From Pichia kudriavzevii (lineage: Eukaryota > Ascomycota > Pichiomycetes > Pichiales > Pichiaceae), in assembly GCF_003054445.1 (NCBI RefSeq), contig NC_042508.1, forward strand, positions 558,001 to 622,000: 64,000 bases of DNA, read 5' to 3'. Under the pieces are notes generated by a model. That model did no database searches, was not told the origin of the DNA, and saw nothing but the letters and a program-made list of their open reading frames with translations. Position numbers and translations under genes: made by a program. Below, in pieces: positions 49,198-59,118 of this stretch (positions within the stretch are counted from its first letter, which is position 1; each line of letters begins with the position of its first letter).

Positions 49198-50703
49198 TCA
49201 CTTGACCGGAAGCGATAAGTTGACATGAACTGCCTTTTTCTCAGTAAACAAGTCTAGTGCGTATGGCCCCAACTCCCTACCTATACCACTCATTTTGGAA
49301 CCACCAAATGGAATGTGGATATCAGAATCACCATTAGAATTGATCCACACCATTCCAGCCTCCAACTTGGCAGCCACAGAATGTGCCTTTGTTATGTTAG
49401 AGGAAAACAACGCAGCTCCTAAACCGTAAGTCGTAGCATTGGCTCTCTCGATCGCCTCTTTAACCGTTGAGAATTTAGTAATCCCCACAACAGGGCCAAA
49501 GATTTCCTCTTTCATGATTGTCATATCGTCAGTGCATTCACTGAAGATAAATGGCTCACAGAAATAGCCTGGCCCGTCGATGAATTTGCCAGTTAGTAGC
49601 TTTGCTCCTTCATTTTTACCTATTTCAACGTACTTTTTGACTTTTTCGTACTGTGAGCTAGAAACCAAAGGCCCGATAGTGCATCTATCATCAAACGGAT
49701 CAGCAGTGATTGCTCTCGTCTTGGTCAACTCAACAAAACTCTCAACAAACTTATCGTAAATGTCTTCCTGAATCAAAAATCTCGAAGTTGAAGTACAAAC
49801 CTCACCTTTGTTATACCAAATACCCCAATATGCCCATTCTACTGCCAATTCTAAGTCAGCATCATCAAAAACAATGTAAGGAGATTTACCACCACACTCT
49901 AGTGTAACCTTTTTCAAGTTGGAACCACCTGCTGCTTCCATGATTTTTTTACCAGTTGCAGTTGAGCCAGTGAACGCTATCTTAGCCAACTTTGGATGTG
50001 AAGCCATGGCCGATCCAACATCCGATCCAAAACCGGAGAGGATGTTAAGTACACCTTTAGGTAGACCCACTTCAAGTGCAATCTTGCCATACCATAATGC
50101 CGTCAACGGTGTGACTTCACTTGACTTCATAACCACTGTACAACCCGTCGCCAGTGCCGGGGCAATTTTCCATGCCATCATGGTAAACGGGAAATTCCAA
50201 GGGACTATACCGCCAACGGCACCCAGTGGTGTAGGCTCGACATAACACATCTTATTCTTACCTAATACACTCGAGCCAATGAGTTCACCGGTGATCTTGT
50301 CGGCCCAACCGGCATAATATTTGAAAACGTCAGCAGCTTCACCTAAATCTCCATCTAGGCATTCTGCAGCATACGGTTTACCATTATCCATGGACTCAAT
50401 CGATGCAATGCTCTCGGCGTCTCTTTTGATAACTTGGTACATGCGATACAGTAAATCGCCACGTTGAGAACCAGTTAGACCTGACCAAGATTCGTTTCTA
50501 AATGCTCTATTTGCAGCTTCGACAGCGTCGTTCACCTCCTGGACCCCAGCACGGTAAACATGACAGATCGCCTCACCTGTGGACGGATTAATGGTCTCAA
50601 AAGTACGGTTTGTTTTCACCCACTCATTGTCGATGAAGAGACCCAGTGGTTGTTCCAGGGTTTTACCGTTTGGAGTCTCAATGGTTCTGAACAGTGCTGA
50701 CAT
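49198..50703 (-). CDS. Aldehyde dehydrogenase (NAD(P)+, class ALDH1/2)
   Basis: A 501-residue enzyme oxidising aldehydes such as acetaldehyde to acids. Visible elements: GGIVPWNFPFTMMAWKIAPAL, cofactor loop FTGSTATGKKIM, general base in LECGGKSP, catalytic Cys in NKGEVCTSTSR, and EEIFGPVV near the end. There is no clear mitochondrial presequence (MSALFRTIETPNGKTLEQPLGLFI resembles cytosolic Ald6/Ald2/3), so it is probably cytosolic. The usual GQxCxxxSR box has become GEVCTSTSR, keeping the nucleophile. The frame extends to a TTG at 50757; the first ATG is 50703. Which ALD paralogue cannot be settled by reading. Confidence 0.92.
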   Translation of the reverse strand: MSALFRTIETPNGKTLEQPLGLFIDNEWVKTNRTFETINPSTGEAICHVYRAGVQEVNDAVEAANRAFRNESWSGLTGSQRGDLLYRMYQVIKRDAESIASIESMDNGKPYAAECLDGDLGEAADVFKYYAGWADKITGELIGSSVLGKNKMCYVEPTPLGAVGGIVPWNFPFTMMAWKIAPALATGCTVVMKSSEVTPLTALWYGKIALEVGLPKGVLNILSGFGSDVGSAMASHPKLAKIAFTGSTATGKKIMEAAGGSNLKKVTLECGGKSPYIVFDDADLELAVEWAYWGIWYNKGEVCTSTSRFLIQEDIYDKFVESFVELTKTRAITADPFDDRCTIGPLVSSSQYEKVKKYVEIGKNEGAKLLTGKFIDGPGYFCEPFIFSECTDDMTIMKEEIFGPVVGITKFSTVKEAIERANATTYGLGAALFSSNITKAHSVAAKLEAGMVWINSNGDSDIHIPFGGSKMSGIGRELGPYALDLFTEKKAVHVNLSLPVK

Positions 50704-51130
50704 TATCCTATTAGAAATAATATCCAATGATATCCTATATTCTACAAGCTTGCTCAATACTGGATATTTCTTCCAACATCAGCGGGGGGGGGGGGGGGGG
50801 GCTGCTACTTTTTAAATAGTAGCTTGCTGGTTATCAGTGGCTTCTCCCCTACCGGCTAGATAAGCATTCTGGTGGGACCCCTCTTGATCATTGTCAAGTA
50901 TAGCTTTACCTGCCCAATGGGGCAAGTGAATACGAGTGAAAGCGGATATCGTGCGGCGGCATTTTTTTTTCTTTTTCTTTTTTTTTTTCTTTTCTATGGG
51001 ATTTCTCTCTGGTAATTACAATGGGTTAGTGGAAAGACCGTGGAATGGAGAGCTGTGCATCAACCTCGAGCAGAACCTTCTCCTCTCATTACACGTTTAG
51101 GTCAACTGGTAGATAGAGAGATTCTATAAG
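50704..51130. other. Divergent promoter aldehyde dehydrogenase / POM152
   Basis: 427 bp. It contains G19 (50783-50801), two CCCCT stress-element cores (near 50848 and 50878), an inverted TGCCC/GGGCA pair (about 50911-50924), and a T-rich tract (50963-50991). Confidence 0.55.
50783..50801. repeat. G19 homopolymer
   Basis: Nineteen consecutive G, 80 bp upstream of the aldehyde dehydrogenase ATG. This is the longest G/C run in the window. It could form quadruplex structure and is likely to be length-variable. Confidence 0.9.
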
Positions 51131-54100
51131 ATGCAAAAGGAAGATCTCGGATATGAAAAAACCGTCAATACTAAGAAACCACCCATAAAATCTACCAATG
51201 GAGGCAGACTGCTTATTTCAGAGAACGTATTGGATGCCGAATCACAGCGATATTATGTATGGGCCATGTTTATATTGATACAGGCATGGAAAGGATACGA
51301 ATTGTTTCTCATCCATAATAACGGCATACTTGAAAAATCAGCCAACACTTTAACGGAAAACGGATGGTCATTGTTCAGTTTCTTGAACCCAAAACTTTCA
51401 TTCCTATTCAAGTACTTCTTTTTGGATAGTCTCTTCATTCTGGCTATACCCTTCTTGAACATCCCACAACTCACTTTTACTCCTACTTTTAGTTTGATGG
51501 TGCTTTTCGGTATCAACGCATTAACGCTTTTGTTAACGTTCAGTATCAATTTTTCAATAACCTCATTGTTGTATCCAATTTATCGTTCAATAGTACCGGA
51601 GAAGGAATTGGCAATCATGGAAAAATACATGGTTACAGATGAAATAATCAATCAATCACAACACTTTAAAGGTAAGAAGACAATCAGATATGCACCAGAC
51701 TCTTCGATTAAGATCAATCCGTTTAATCAGCAATTTTGTATTCGTCCTATTAAAAATGAGAAAATAAAAATACCGGTAAAAGTGGAATCAACTTACGACT
51801 TGAAATATTTACAAATCAATTATCGTGATTTCAATAGTATTGATACTGTCTTGAATTACACTCAAAGGGAACTAAAAAGCTTTGTTGTTAGTGATTACTA
51901 TAATTCACCTTACGTAAGGTATGACCCAACAGTGTTGGCAGATTCAAACATTCAGCTATTAGAAATACCCATAGATAGAGCGGGTTATTATTCAATCAAA
52001 TTAGCCACAGATAAGAAAGAAAAACAAATAAGGTCATATAGGTCAGATACCATCATTCCAGTGTGCCCAGAAGCCTCCTTTGTTGAGAAGAAACCCCATT
52101 CAATGGATAGGTGTATTGGTGAGAGCTTAGATGATTTAGAAATTTCCGTATTAGGGGTGCCTCCATTTACCTTATACTATGAAGAGGAAATTGACGGTAA
52201 ACTATCCAAATTGCCGCCAACCACCGTGTTTTCTTCAAGAAAAATAGATTCTCCCCTAAACTCCAAAGATTTTCAGAGCAAACAAGGTCATGCTAAATTT
52301 GCCTCTCATTATTTGCAAGATATTAGCTGGGCGAAGAGTTATAATGTTGTTGTTCCATTAGGAGAAAAGAGGCTACAAAAGCCAGGTAAATACATCTACA
52401 CTATTAATAAAATCGTGGATGGCTTTGGTAATGTAGTGACCTACACTCCTCATCCGAATGATAAATCTACCTTTTCTTCATTTATTTCTCATCCACAATC
52501 TGTGCTGAAGTTGGTAGATCCTGATCCAACGACTCCGATTCTGCTCAATCACAATAAATACCTTAACTTGTTAATATCAAACGTCGACTCTGAAAGTCCT
52601 TTTGAAGTTACTTTCCAGTATACCCCAGAAGAGAAAGATGCCGTTAATATGCTCGGAACATTCACCAAGGTTTTTGATGCCAAGGGGAACAAAAGTATAT
52701 TAGCAGACAAACCAGGTACATACTCAACCATCAAAGGTAACAGTAAATACTGTCCATGTAAGATTGAGACACCTAGTCTCAATGTTCCTCTAGCTAAATT
52801 GCCAAGTATGGATGTGAAATTGGACCCGATTGTTGATGGCTGTGTTGGCACTACGGGTTTCAAGTTTATTTTTGATTTCTTAGGTAATGCACCATTTGAG
52901 ATTGGTTATAAAATCTCCAAACTTGATCCAAATGACTCGAGAAAAGTGTTAAGGATCGAAAAAGTAGCCTCAATAAGATCAGAGTCGTCATCGTTGGAAC
53001 ATATCTTTAAACCGTCCACTGAAGGATCATATTCAATTGAATTCATGTCTTTGAGTGACAAGTATTACAAAAAACACGTCGTGTATATGGAAGGAGAGCA
53101 TCGGTATGTTACCTACTTTAAACAGAGGCCAAAGGCTTATTTTTCCAAAAACAAATTAGTTCAGAGAATCAAATGCTGCCATGGTGGTGCATCTGATGTT
53201 GTTCTTAATATAGAAGGGAAACCTCCATTTAACGTTACCTATGAAATCATGTCGCCTGATCAAAATATTGAATTTTTCACCTTAAATAATATCTTTGAAA
53301 AGAAAGTTAAAATTCATACGCCAAATTTTAACAAAGGGGGTGAACATATTTTGTCCTTGAGGAGTGTTAATGACTCTAGCGAATGTGATGTTGAATTTAG
53401 AGGACAAGAAATCCATATTGATGTTAAGAGAGACGTCCCCGAGCTAAGTTTTTATAAAGATGGATCTTTTGAAATTGTGAAGGGAAAATCTTTTAATGTT
53501 CCTCTAAATTACCATTCTTCGGGGTTGGTTGATTTAGTATACTCCTACAGCTCATTTGATAATAAGGAAAATCAACTGTTCACATTGAATAGCTTTGATC
53601 CACGAAGAGGTTTGGATTTTTCAAAGGAAGGTGTTTACAAATTAGTCAGGTTTAAACACGACGGATGTCCGGGTAAAATCACAAATGATTACGAACTCAG
53701 GATTCAATACAAGTCAATGCCGTCACTCTCTATTATTGAGGGCCAATCATTGAAACAATATTCTGATAATGTATTTGACAAATCGAAAGTTTGCCAAAAT
53801 CAAAACGATAATATTCTTTTCAAGGCTAACGGGGAAGCACCTTTTATCATTGTGTATGATGTTTTATACCCAAATGGAAATGTTCAAACAGAAATGGAAC
53901 AAATCAATAATGATAACTTCAGCTTAGAGCTAGCTGCAACTGAGAGTGGTATATATAAGTACACAATAAAAGAAATATTCGACTCAATCTATACTGATAA
54001 TGTTGTTAGCTATTTGAAAAGGTCTAGTGGCTACAATTTCAAGAAATTAGAGATTAGACATGAGGTTGCGGCATTACCCGAGGCTCGTTTTTTGGATAAC

Positions 54101-54988
54101 AAAGCCAAGATTCAAACTTGCGTTTCTAACTTAGATAATTTATCGCAACTTGACCCAATTCATATTCAGGTCGATGGTGCATTGCCAGTCTCGTTAAAGG
54201 TCGACATCTATCACGAGGCTGACGGTTCATTAGAGGTGATAGACTTTGAAAATATTCAAACAAACCAGGTTGATCTTTTAAGTGTTTATGAAAATCTAGG
54301 ATTAGGTACTCATGTTTTAACCTTTAACCAGGTAATCGATGCAAATGGCTGTGTTTCTGATGAAGGTATATTGCAAGAACAATCTCTTACAATTCAGGTG
54401 AATGATATCCCCAAAATACGACACTTGGTAGAAGGCTCCAATCAGCTAGTTGATCTCAGATTTTCAGAGTTTTCAAACTACTATTGTGTGGGTGATCAGA
54501 TTAGTTACATTTTAAATGGGATCCCTCCTTTTAGTATTGATTATGAGTTTAATTCTGTTGCTCAGCATGTTACTGTCCAAGGAAACTATTTTAAGCGTAG
54601 GGCTCCAGGTCCAGGTGTGCTGAACATCAAGTCATTATCAGATTCTTCTGCAAGAGAATGCAGAGTCGATTATGCGGAGCTAAAGAGAGAGGATTTGAAG
54701 GCATACATATATGACTTACCCTCCGTGGAAATTGTTCAAGGAGATAGCGTTGAGGAAGACATCCACGAAGGTGAACAAGTAGATATTACGTTCTTATTGA
54801 CCGGTACGCCGCCATTCAAATTAACTTATATCAGAAGAGAATTGGATGATACTTCGAAAATTGTGGAAACTGAGGTTGTTGAAGATATCATGTCCAATGA
54901 GTACCATATAATGGCAAACTTAGAAGGTACTTACGAGGCAATAGAAATCCAGGACAAATTTTGTATTGCAAGAAACGAAAAGATTTAG
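51131..54988 (+). CDS. POM152: Pom152, membrane-ring nucleoporin
   Basis: A 1285-residue pore-membrane glycoprotein (S. cerevisiae 1337). A short N-terminal nuclear/pore-side region (to about 35) precedes hydrophobic segments (about 39-60, 91-112, 118-145) that cross the pore membrane. The rest is lumenal and made of repeated Ig-like beta domains, each with a PPF(T/N/S/K) element: GVPPFTLYYE, GNAPFEIGY, GKPPFNVTYE, GEAPFIIVYD, GIPPFSIDYE, GTPPFKLTY. These PPF repeats are the Pom152 hallmark. It forms the lumenal ring of the nuclear pore complex and helps spindle-pole-body insertion. No frame breaks. It converges on the MutL gene (108 bp). Confidence 0.95.
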   Translation: MQKEDLGYEKTVNTKKPPIKSTNGGRLLISENVLDAESQRYYVWAMFILIQAWKGYELFLIHNNGILEKSANTLTENGWSLFSFLNPKLSFLFKYFFLDSLFILAIPFLNIPQLTFTPTFSLMVLFGINALTLLLTFSINFSITSLLYPIYRSIVPEKELAIMEKYMVTDEIINQSQHFKGKKTIRYAPDSSIKINPFNQQFCIRPIKNEKIKIPVKVESTYDLKYLQINYRDFNSIDTVLNYTQRELKSFVVSDYYNSPYVRYDPTVLADSNIQLLEIPIDRAGYYSIKLATDKKEKQIRSYRSDTIIPVCPEASFVEKKPHSMDRCIGESLDDLEISVLGVPPFTLYYEEEIDGKLSKLPPTTVFSSRKIDSPLNSKDFQSKQGHAKFASHYLQDISWAKSYNVVVPLGEKRLQKPGKYIYTINKIVDGFGNVVTYTPHPNDKSTFSSFISHPQSVLKLVDPDPTTPILLNHNKYLNLLISNVDSESPFEVTFQYTPEEKDAVNMLGTFTKVFDAKGNKSILADKPGTYSTIKGNSKYCPCKIETPSLNVPLAKLPSMDVKLDPIVDGCVGTTGFKFIFDFLGNAPFEIGYKISKLDPNDSRKVLRIEKVASIRSESSSLEHIFKPSTEGSYSIEFMSLSDKYYKKHVVYMEGEHRYVTYFKQRPKAYFSKNKLVQRIKCCHGGASDVVLNIEGKPPFNVTYEIMSPDQNIEFFTLNNIFEKKVKIHTPNFNKGGEHILSLRSVNDSSECDVEFRGQEIHIDVKRDVPELSFYKDGSFEIVKGKSFNVPLNYHSSGLVDLVYSYSSFDNKENQLFTLNSFDPRRGLDFSKEGVYKLVRFKHDGCPGKITNDYELRIQYKSMPSLSIIEGQSLKQYSDNVFDKSKVCQNQNDNILFKANGEAPFIIVYDVLYPNGNVQTEMEQINNDNFSLELAATESGIYKYTIKEIFDSIYTDNVVSYLKRSSGYNFKKLEIRHEVAALPEARFLDNKAKIQTCVSNLDNLSQLDPIHIQVDGALPVSLKVDIYHEADGSLEVIDFENIQTNQVDLLSVYENLGLGTHVLTFNQVIDANGCVSDEGILQEQSLTIQVNDIPKIRHLVEGSNQLVDLRFSEFSNYYCVGDQISYILNGIPPFSIDYEFNSVAQHVTVQGNYFKRRAPGPGVLNIKSLSDSSARECRVDYAELKREDLKAYIYDLPSVEIVQGDSVEEDIHEGEQVDITFLLTGTPPFKLTYIRRELDDTSKIVETEVVEDIMSNEYHIMANLEGTYEAIEIQDKFCIARNEKI

Positions 54989-55096
54989 CTTAGTCTAGTA
55001 TTTATATATATGTAAAAAATTTATTTGTATTACTGCATAATCATTTATTTTTGGCAAAAGCCTTGTTCTTCTAAAAGTATTGGTTTGCTTATTTTT

Positions 55097-57310
55097 TTAG
55101 GCGTACCGGTAAATACCTACTTCCCTCAACAACTTAACTCTAGATGGATTATAAGAAGTAGATTCATACAATTTCGAGGCTCCCTCAAGAATGGTACTCG
55201 AAGGAATTCCTTCTCTTCCTGTCCAGTTTTCGTCATCTTCTAATTGTATTATCCGATTTTTTGAGTCTAAGGTAAGATCAAATGGTACCTTTACAACACT
55301 ACCTTTGGTATGTTTCGAGCATTCTGTTATTCTAGGCAGCCTGATGACAGAAGAGTCTGTGGAAGCTTTTAGTGGTTCTCTAAGAATATATGTTCCAAAA
55401 GAGGTTAGGGAGGTCTGTTTTTTGGGGGTTTTGCCCGTGTTTGCATGGGATAAGGGAGATGGCGATTTTACAAAAGCTGCATCTCGTAATGGCTTGGCCA
55501 AAAGAGTCGAAGGCTCTACTAGGGTGCTTCCATCATATTTGCTACTGTCATGAGTTTCATAAGAAAAGTTTGCCAAGGAACTGGAATTCTGGACAGAAGC
55601 CGTCAGTTGGTGAGATAGCTCCTTATTAGGGTTTAAGGAAATACTCGGCACGTCCAACTCAGAAGACAGTCGAGTGGTGTTATAGATCGTATGAGACCAT
55701 TCTGCATCATCACCTTCACTGATATCAAAGTTACCAAAATGACCATCATCAATACTATGGATCGTATCCTCTCTATTTTCCTGTTGATTACAGTCTCTAT
55801 TTATAATGGTTTTTCCGTGATGTTTTTCTTTCTTCTGTTGAACAGTTGAATCAAGGCACATATTCTCTGTTATGTCAGACTTTGTGTTCGGTCCAATCTT
55901 CCCAGAGCACGGAAGTAAAATATCTAATTCATTGCGGTTATCAAAAGATAATCCATTATCTATGGCCTGCATTTGAACACTTTTTATCGTTGACTCCAGC
56001 TCTCTCACCAAAGATTCATCATCTGATTGAACAAAATGCTCTGCCAGTTCTTCAAATGTGGACGGGCGTTCGGGCTTATTTTCACTGGTTTTCTGAGTAA
56101 TTGTTATACCATGATCAATCGAGTTATTATTAGCAATTTGCGATTCTAAAGCTTGGTGGCTTTTTGAAGGAGCACACAAAGCATCTTCATTCTCAAGTTT
56201 GTGTTGTTTTCTTACAGTTTTGTTCAACTCTTCAGATAACCTTTCGAGCACCTTTTCTTCGTTAACTATAATGATGTCAGACTTTTCTGGTTCTATATTA
56301 AAATCAACGCTGTTCGTAGGGAATGTTAAAGAGATATACCAAACGCAGGGTTTAAGAAGACCATTCCTTGTATATATTTCGTTAATCATTCTCAAAATTA
56401 ACTTTCCGACTCTCAAAGAGAGATTAAGTGGCCTTGAGTTGACAGCTAGAATCTTTAAAGAATTTTTGATGATGGGAAAATCAGCTGTCATAGTGGGTAG
56501 AAGGACGTTTGCGAAAATAGCAAGACTTCCTTGTGTCATATTATGTATTTCGAAAACAAGATCTGAATTTTCAAGCCAACCCTTTTTTCGTACATCTAAT
56601 GCATCGTAAAAAAAATGCTCTCTATTGAATTTGTTAGAAAACGTCTTATTCTCCACTAAGGTAATTCTCCCATTGGGACTAAACTTGACATATATGATTT
56701 GAAATCTGATCTTTCTATATATAACGGCAAAAGTCAAAACAACTTCATCTAATGCCTTCAGCAAACGTTTCCTTTGCTCTTTCAAATACTTATATCTGAC
56801 AGGAGTGGAGTGAAAAAGTCCAGTAACTTTCACGGATGTGCCATTGGCGCCTGGAACCATTTTGGCATCGGTATTCGGCAAACCTGATTTATTTACGCTC
56901 CAACTTTCAACTAATGTGTCTTCTTCAGTTTTCGTACTAATAACCATAGTATCTGATATTCGGGCAATTAGATTTAGTGCTTCACCTCTAAAGCCACACG
57001 TCTTTACCCCTTTTGACAAATCGTCTACTGAATGAAGTTTTGATGTAGTACAATTGAGACACATCAAATTTCGATCGTTTTTACTGACACCAACTCCACT
57101 GTCACGTACCAGCATATAATCCAAGCCCGCAGAGTCCTTATCTAACTCAATTTGTATCTGAGCATATGCATCTGCATCTAGTTCCGTTTTATTGTCCACC
57201 GCATCAATGGCATTTTCAAGCAGCTCTTTCAAAACCGAAACTTGTGTTGAAATAGAACTGGTAGATAAAACGGCAGCTGAAACGTTTCTTGAAAGTCTTT
57301 GAATTCGCAT
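55097..57310 (-). CDS. MLH2: MutL-family mismatch-repair protein, MLH2-type
   Basis: A 737-residue protein. The N-terminal GHKL ATPase has KELLENAIDA (Mg/ATP-binding Glu/Asn), RDSGVGV (variant of DNGxG), CTTSKL and TCGFRGEALNLIARIS. The MutL transducer follows (LLPTMTADFPIIKNSLKILAVNSRPLN; DFNIEPEKSDIIIVNEEKV). After residue about 345 it is a long polar, poorly conserved region. I see neither the DQHAxxExxxxE endonuclease motif of Pms1/Mlh3 nor the FERC end of Mlh1, which fits Mlh2, the accessory partner of Mlh1 that limits gene-conversion tracts in meiosis. Identity among MutL paralogues is by exclusion. ATG at 57310. Confidence 0.75.
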   Translation of the reverse strand: MRIQRLSRNVSAAVLSTSSISTQVSVLKELLENAIDAVDNKTELDADAYAQIQIELDKDSAGLDYMLVRDSGVGVSKNDRNLMCLNCTTSKLHSVDDLSKGVKTCGFRGEALNLIARISDTMVISTKTEEDTLVESWSVNKSGLPNTDAKMVPGANGTSVKVTGLFHSTPVRYKYLKEQRKRLLKALDEVVLTFAVIYRKIRFQIIYVKFSPNGRITLVENKTFSNKFNREHFFYDALDVRKKGWLENSDLVFEIHNMTQGSLAIFANVLLPTMTADFPIIKNSLKILAVNSRPLNLSLRVGKLILRMINEIYTRNGLLKPCVWYISLTFPTNSVDFNIEPEKSDIIIVNEEKVLERLSEELNKTVRKQHKLENEDALCAPSKSHQALESQIANNNSIDHGITITQKTSENKPERPSTFEELAEHFVQSDDESLVRELESTIKSVQMQAIDNGLSFDNRNELDILLPCSGKIGPNTKSDITENMCLDSTVQQKKEKHHGKTIINRDCNQQENREDTIHSIDDGHFGNFDISEGDDAEWSHTIYNTTRLSSELDVPSISLNPNKELSHQLTASVQNSSSLANFSYETHDSSKYDGSTLVEPSTLLAKPLRDAAFVKSPSPLSHANTGKTPKKQTSLTSFGTYILREPLKASTDSSVIRLPRITECSKHTKGSVVKVPFDLTLDSKNRIIQLEDDENWTGREGIPSSTILEGASKLYESTSYNPSRVKLLREVGIYRYA

Positions 57311-57555
57311 TGGTCTGGTGCTCTAATTGTTCGGTGTTTAATGATTGAAGTCGGCTGATCAACAGATAAAAAGTGCTCTAGAAAAATGGTTATGCTCGAA
57401 CCATTGTTAGAAAAGATCTCGTATATAACTTAGAATATCTCCTTCCTTATTGCCCTCCCCTCTTCTAATTGTATAAATTATTTAAAACTATTCGTGTTGT
57501 GAATAGTGCTAATATAAGGGTACTACTTGTTCTACTAACATTGTCTTTACATTAA

Positions 57556-58980
57556 ATGAGACTTGATTTGAAAAAGTTGATAAAATTTGTTGGTCCAGGC
57601 CTTCTTGTATCATGTGCCTACATTGATCCAGGTAACTATTCTACATCGACGGCTGCTGGAGCACAATTCCATTTTTCACATTTGTTTTTTATACTCATTT
57701 CCAATGTTTTTGCTGTTATATTGCAATGTTTATGCATAAAGTTGGGAACTGTGACGGGCCTTGATTTATCCGAGAATTGCAGAAAACATCTCCCTAACTG
57801 GCTCAATAGGTTGAATTATATTTTAGCAGAAATCGCCGTTATTTTCACGGACTTAGCTGAGGTTGTCGGTACAGCTATTGCACTAAATATACTGTTCAAC
57901 ATTCCCCTAAAAATTGGAGTACTTTTGACAATTCTTGATGTGTTAGTCATTATCTTTGCGTATAATCCAGATAAATCACTGAAGCATATCCGTAAGTTTG
58001 AGATTTTTGTTTCAATGCTAGTGATACTCACATTTGTGTGCTTTGTTGCCTTGGTTGCAAAAGTAGATATCGGATCTAAACGTGATGTTATAAAAGGATT
58101 TCTACCTTCTAAAATTCTTTTTCAAAACAAGAATGCAATATACCTTGGGTTAGGTATAGTTGGTGCCACAGTCATGCCCCATTCTCTTTATCTTGGTTCA
58201 AACTTAGTTAAACCAAGGTTGAAAGAGTTCGATATTAATTCGGGCTCATGCAGTTTTGAAGAACATGAAAATGGTGAAGTTTATCACAAACCTTCCTTGA
58301 ATGCAATCCACTATTGTTTGAATTATTCATATATTGAGCTTATCTTATCACTCTGCATAATTGCTGTATTTATCAATTCATCAATTTTAGTTGTATCTGC
58401 TGCATCTTTGTTTGGAAAGCCAGGGGCTGAGGATGCTGATTTAATTTCTATATACGATATGTTATGCCATTATATTTCCAAGCAAGCAGGACTGATTTTT
58501 GCCTTAGCCATGTTTTTCTCTTCAATAGCTGCTGGTATTATTTGTACTATGTCAGGAATGGTTATAGCAGAAGGAAGTATCCATTGGAAGTTGAATCCAT
58601 TTATAAGGAGAATAATTACAAGGTCTATCAGTATCATCCCATGTTTATTTATGGCGATATTTTCTGATAGATCAGGAGTTGCAATGATATTAAACTTGTC
58701 GCAAGTTGTTCTTTCATTAATATTACCATTTGTAACAGCGCCATTACTATATTTTACGGCAAGTAGTTCAATCATGTCAGTCAAAGTAATAAACGACGAA
58801 CAGTCTCATCCTGCGAACGAAACCACCGCATTGGTTTCAAATAATGATCAAATTAAAATGAAAGACTTCTCCAATTCATTGGTCATGAACATACTAGGGA
58901 TTTCATCATGGGCACTTATTGGATTTTTAAATATATATCTTATTATCCAGTGGATTAGGGGTGAAGATATCCACTTTTAG
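57556..58980 (+). CDS. SMF3: NRAMP divalent-metal transporter, SMF3-like
   Basis: A 474-residue H+-coupled metal transporter with about 11 transmembrane helices. The metal-binding motifs are intact: DPGN in TM1 (SCAYIDPGNYST) and the Ala-x-x-Met-Pro-His run in TM6 (GATVMPHSLYLGS). The family box AGIICTMSGMVIAEGSI is also present. Length and short N-terminus match S. cerevisiae Smf3 (473), the vacuolar iron exporter induced by iron starvation, rather than Smf1/2 (about 550-575). If that holds, it forms an iron-related pair in the window with the ferric reductase at 31325, though they are 24 kb apart. It converges on SPT7 (84 bp). Confidence 0.9.
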   Translation: MRLDLKKLIKFVGPGLLVSCAYIDPGNYSTSTAAGAQFHFSHLFFILISNVFAVILQCLCIKLGTVTGLDLSENCRKHLPNWLNRLNYILAEIAVIFTDLAEVVGTAIALNILFNIPLKIGVLLTILDVLVIIFAYNPDKSLKHIRKFEIFVSMLVILTFVCFVALVAKVDIGSKRDVIKGFLPSKILFQNKNAIYLGLGIVGATVMPHSLYLGSNLVKPRLKEFDINSGSCSFEEHENGEVYHKPSLNAIHYCLNYSYIELILSLCIIAVFINSSILVVSAASLFGKPGAEDADLISIYDMLCHYISKQAGLIFALAMFFSSIAAGIICTMSGMVIAEGSIHWKLNPFIRRIITRSISIIPCLFMAIFSDRSGVAMILNLSQVVLSLILPFVTAPLLYFTASSSIMSVKVINDEQSHPANETTALVSNNDQIKMKDFSNSLVMNILGISSWALIGFLNIYLIIQWIRGEDIHF

Positions 58981-59064
58981 CTTAAGATGTAACTGTTCTG
59001 TAGAGCTTTTATAAAGTGGGTAATTTTTTAAAATGTTACAATTGTTTGAGAAAGTCGAAGTTAT

Positions 59065-59082
59065 TCAAAACAAACTACTATT

Positions 59083-59118
<36 letters not shown>

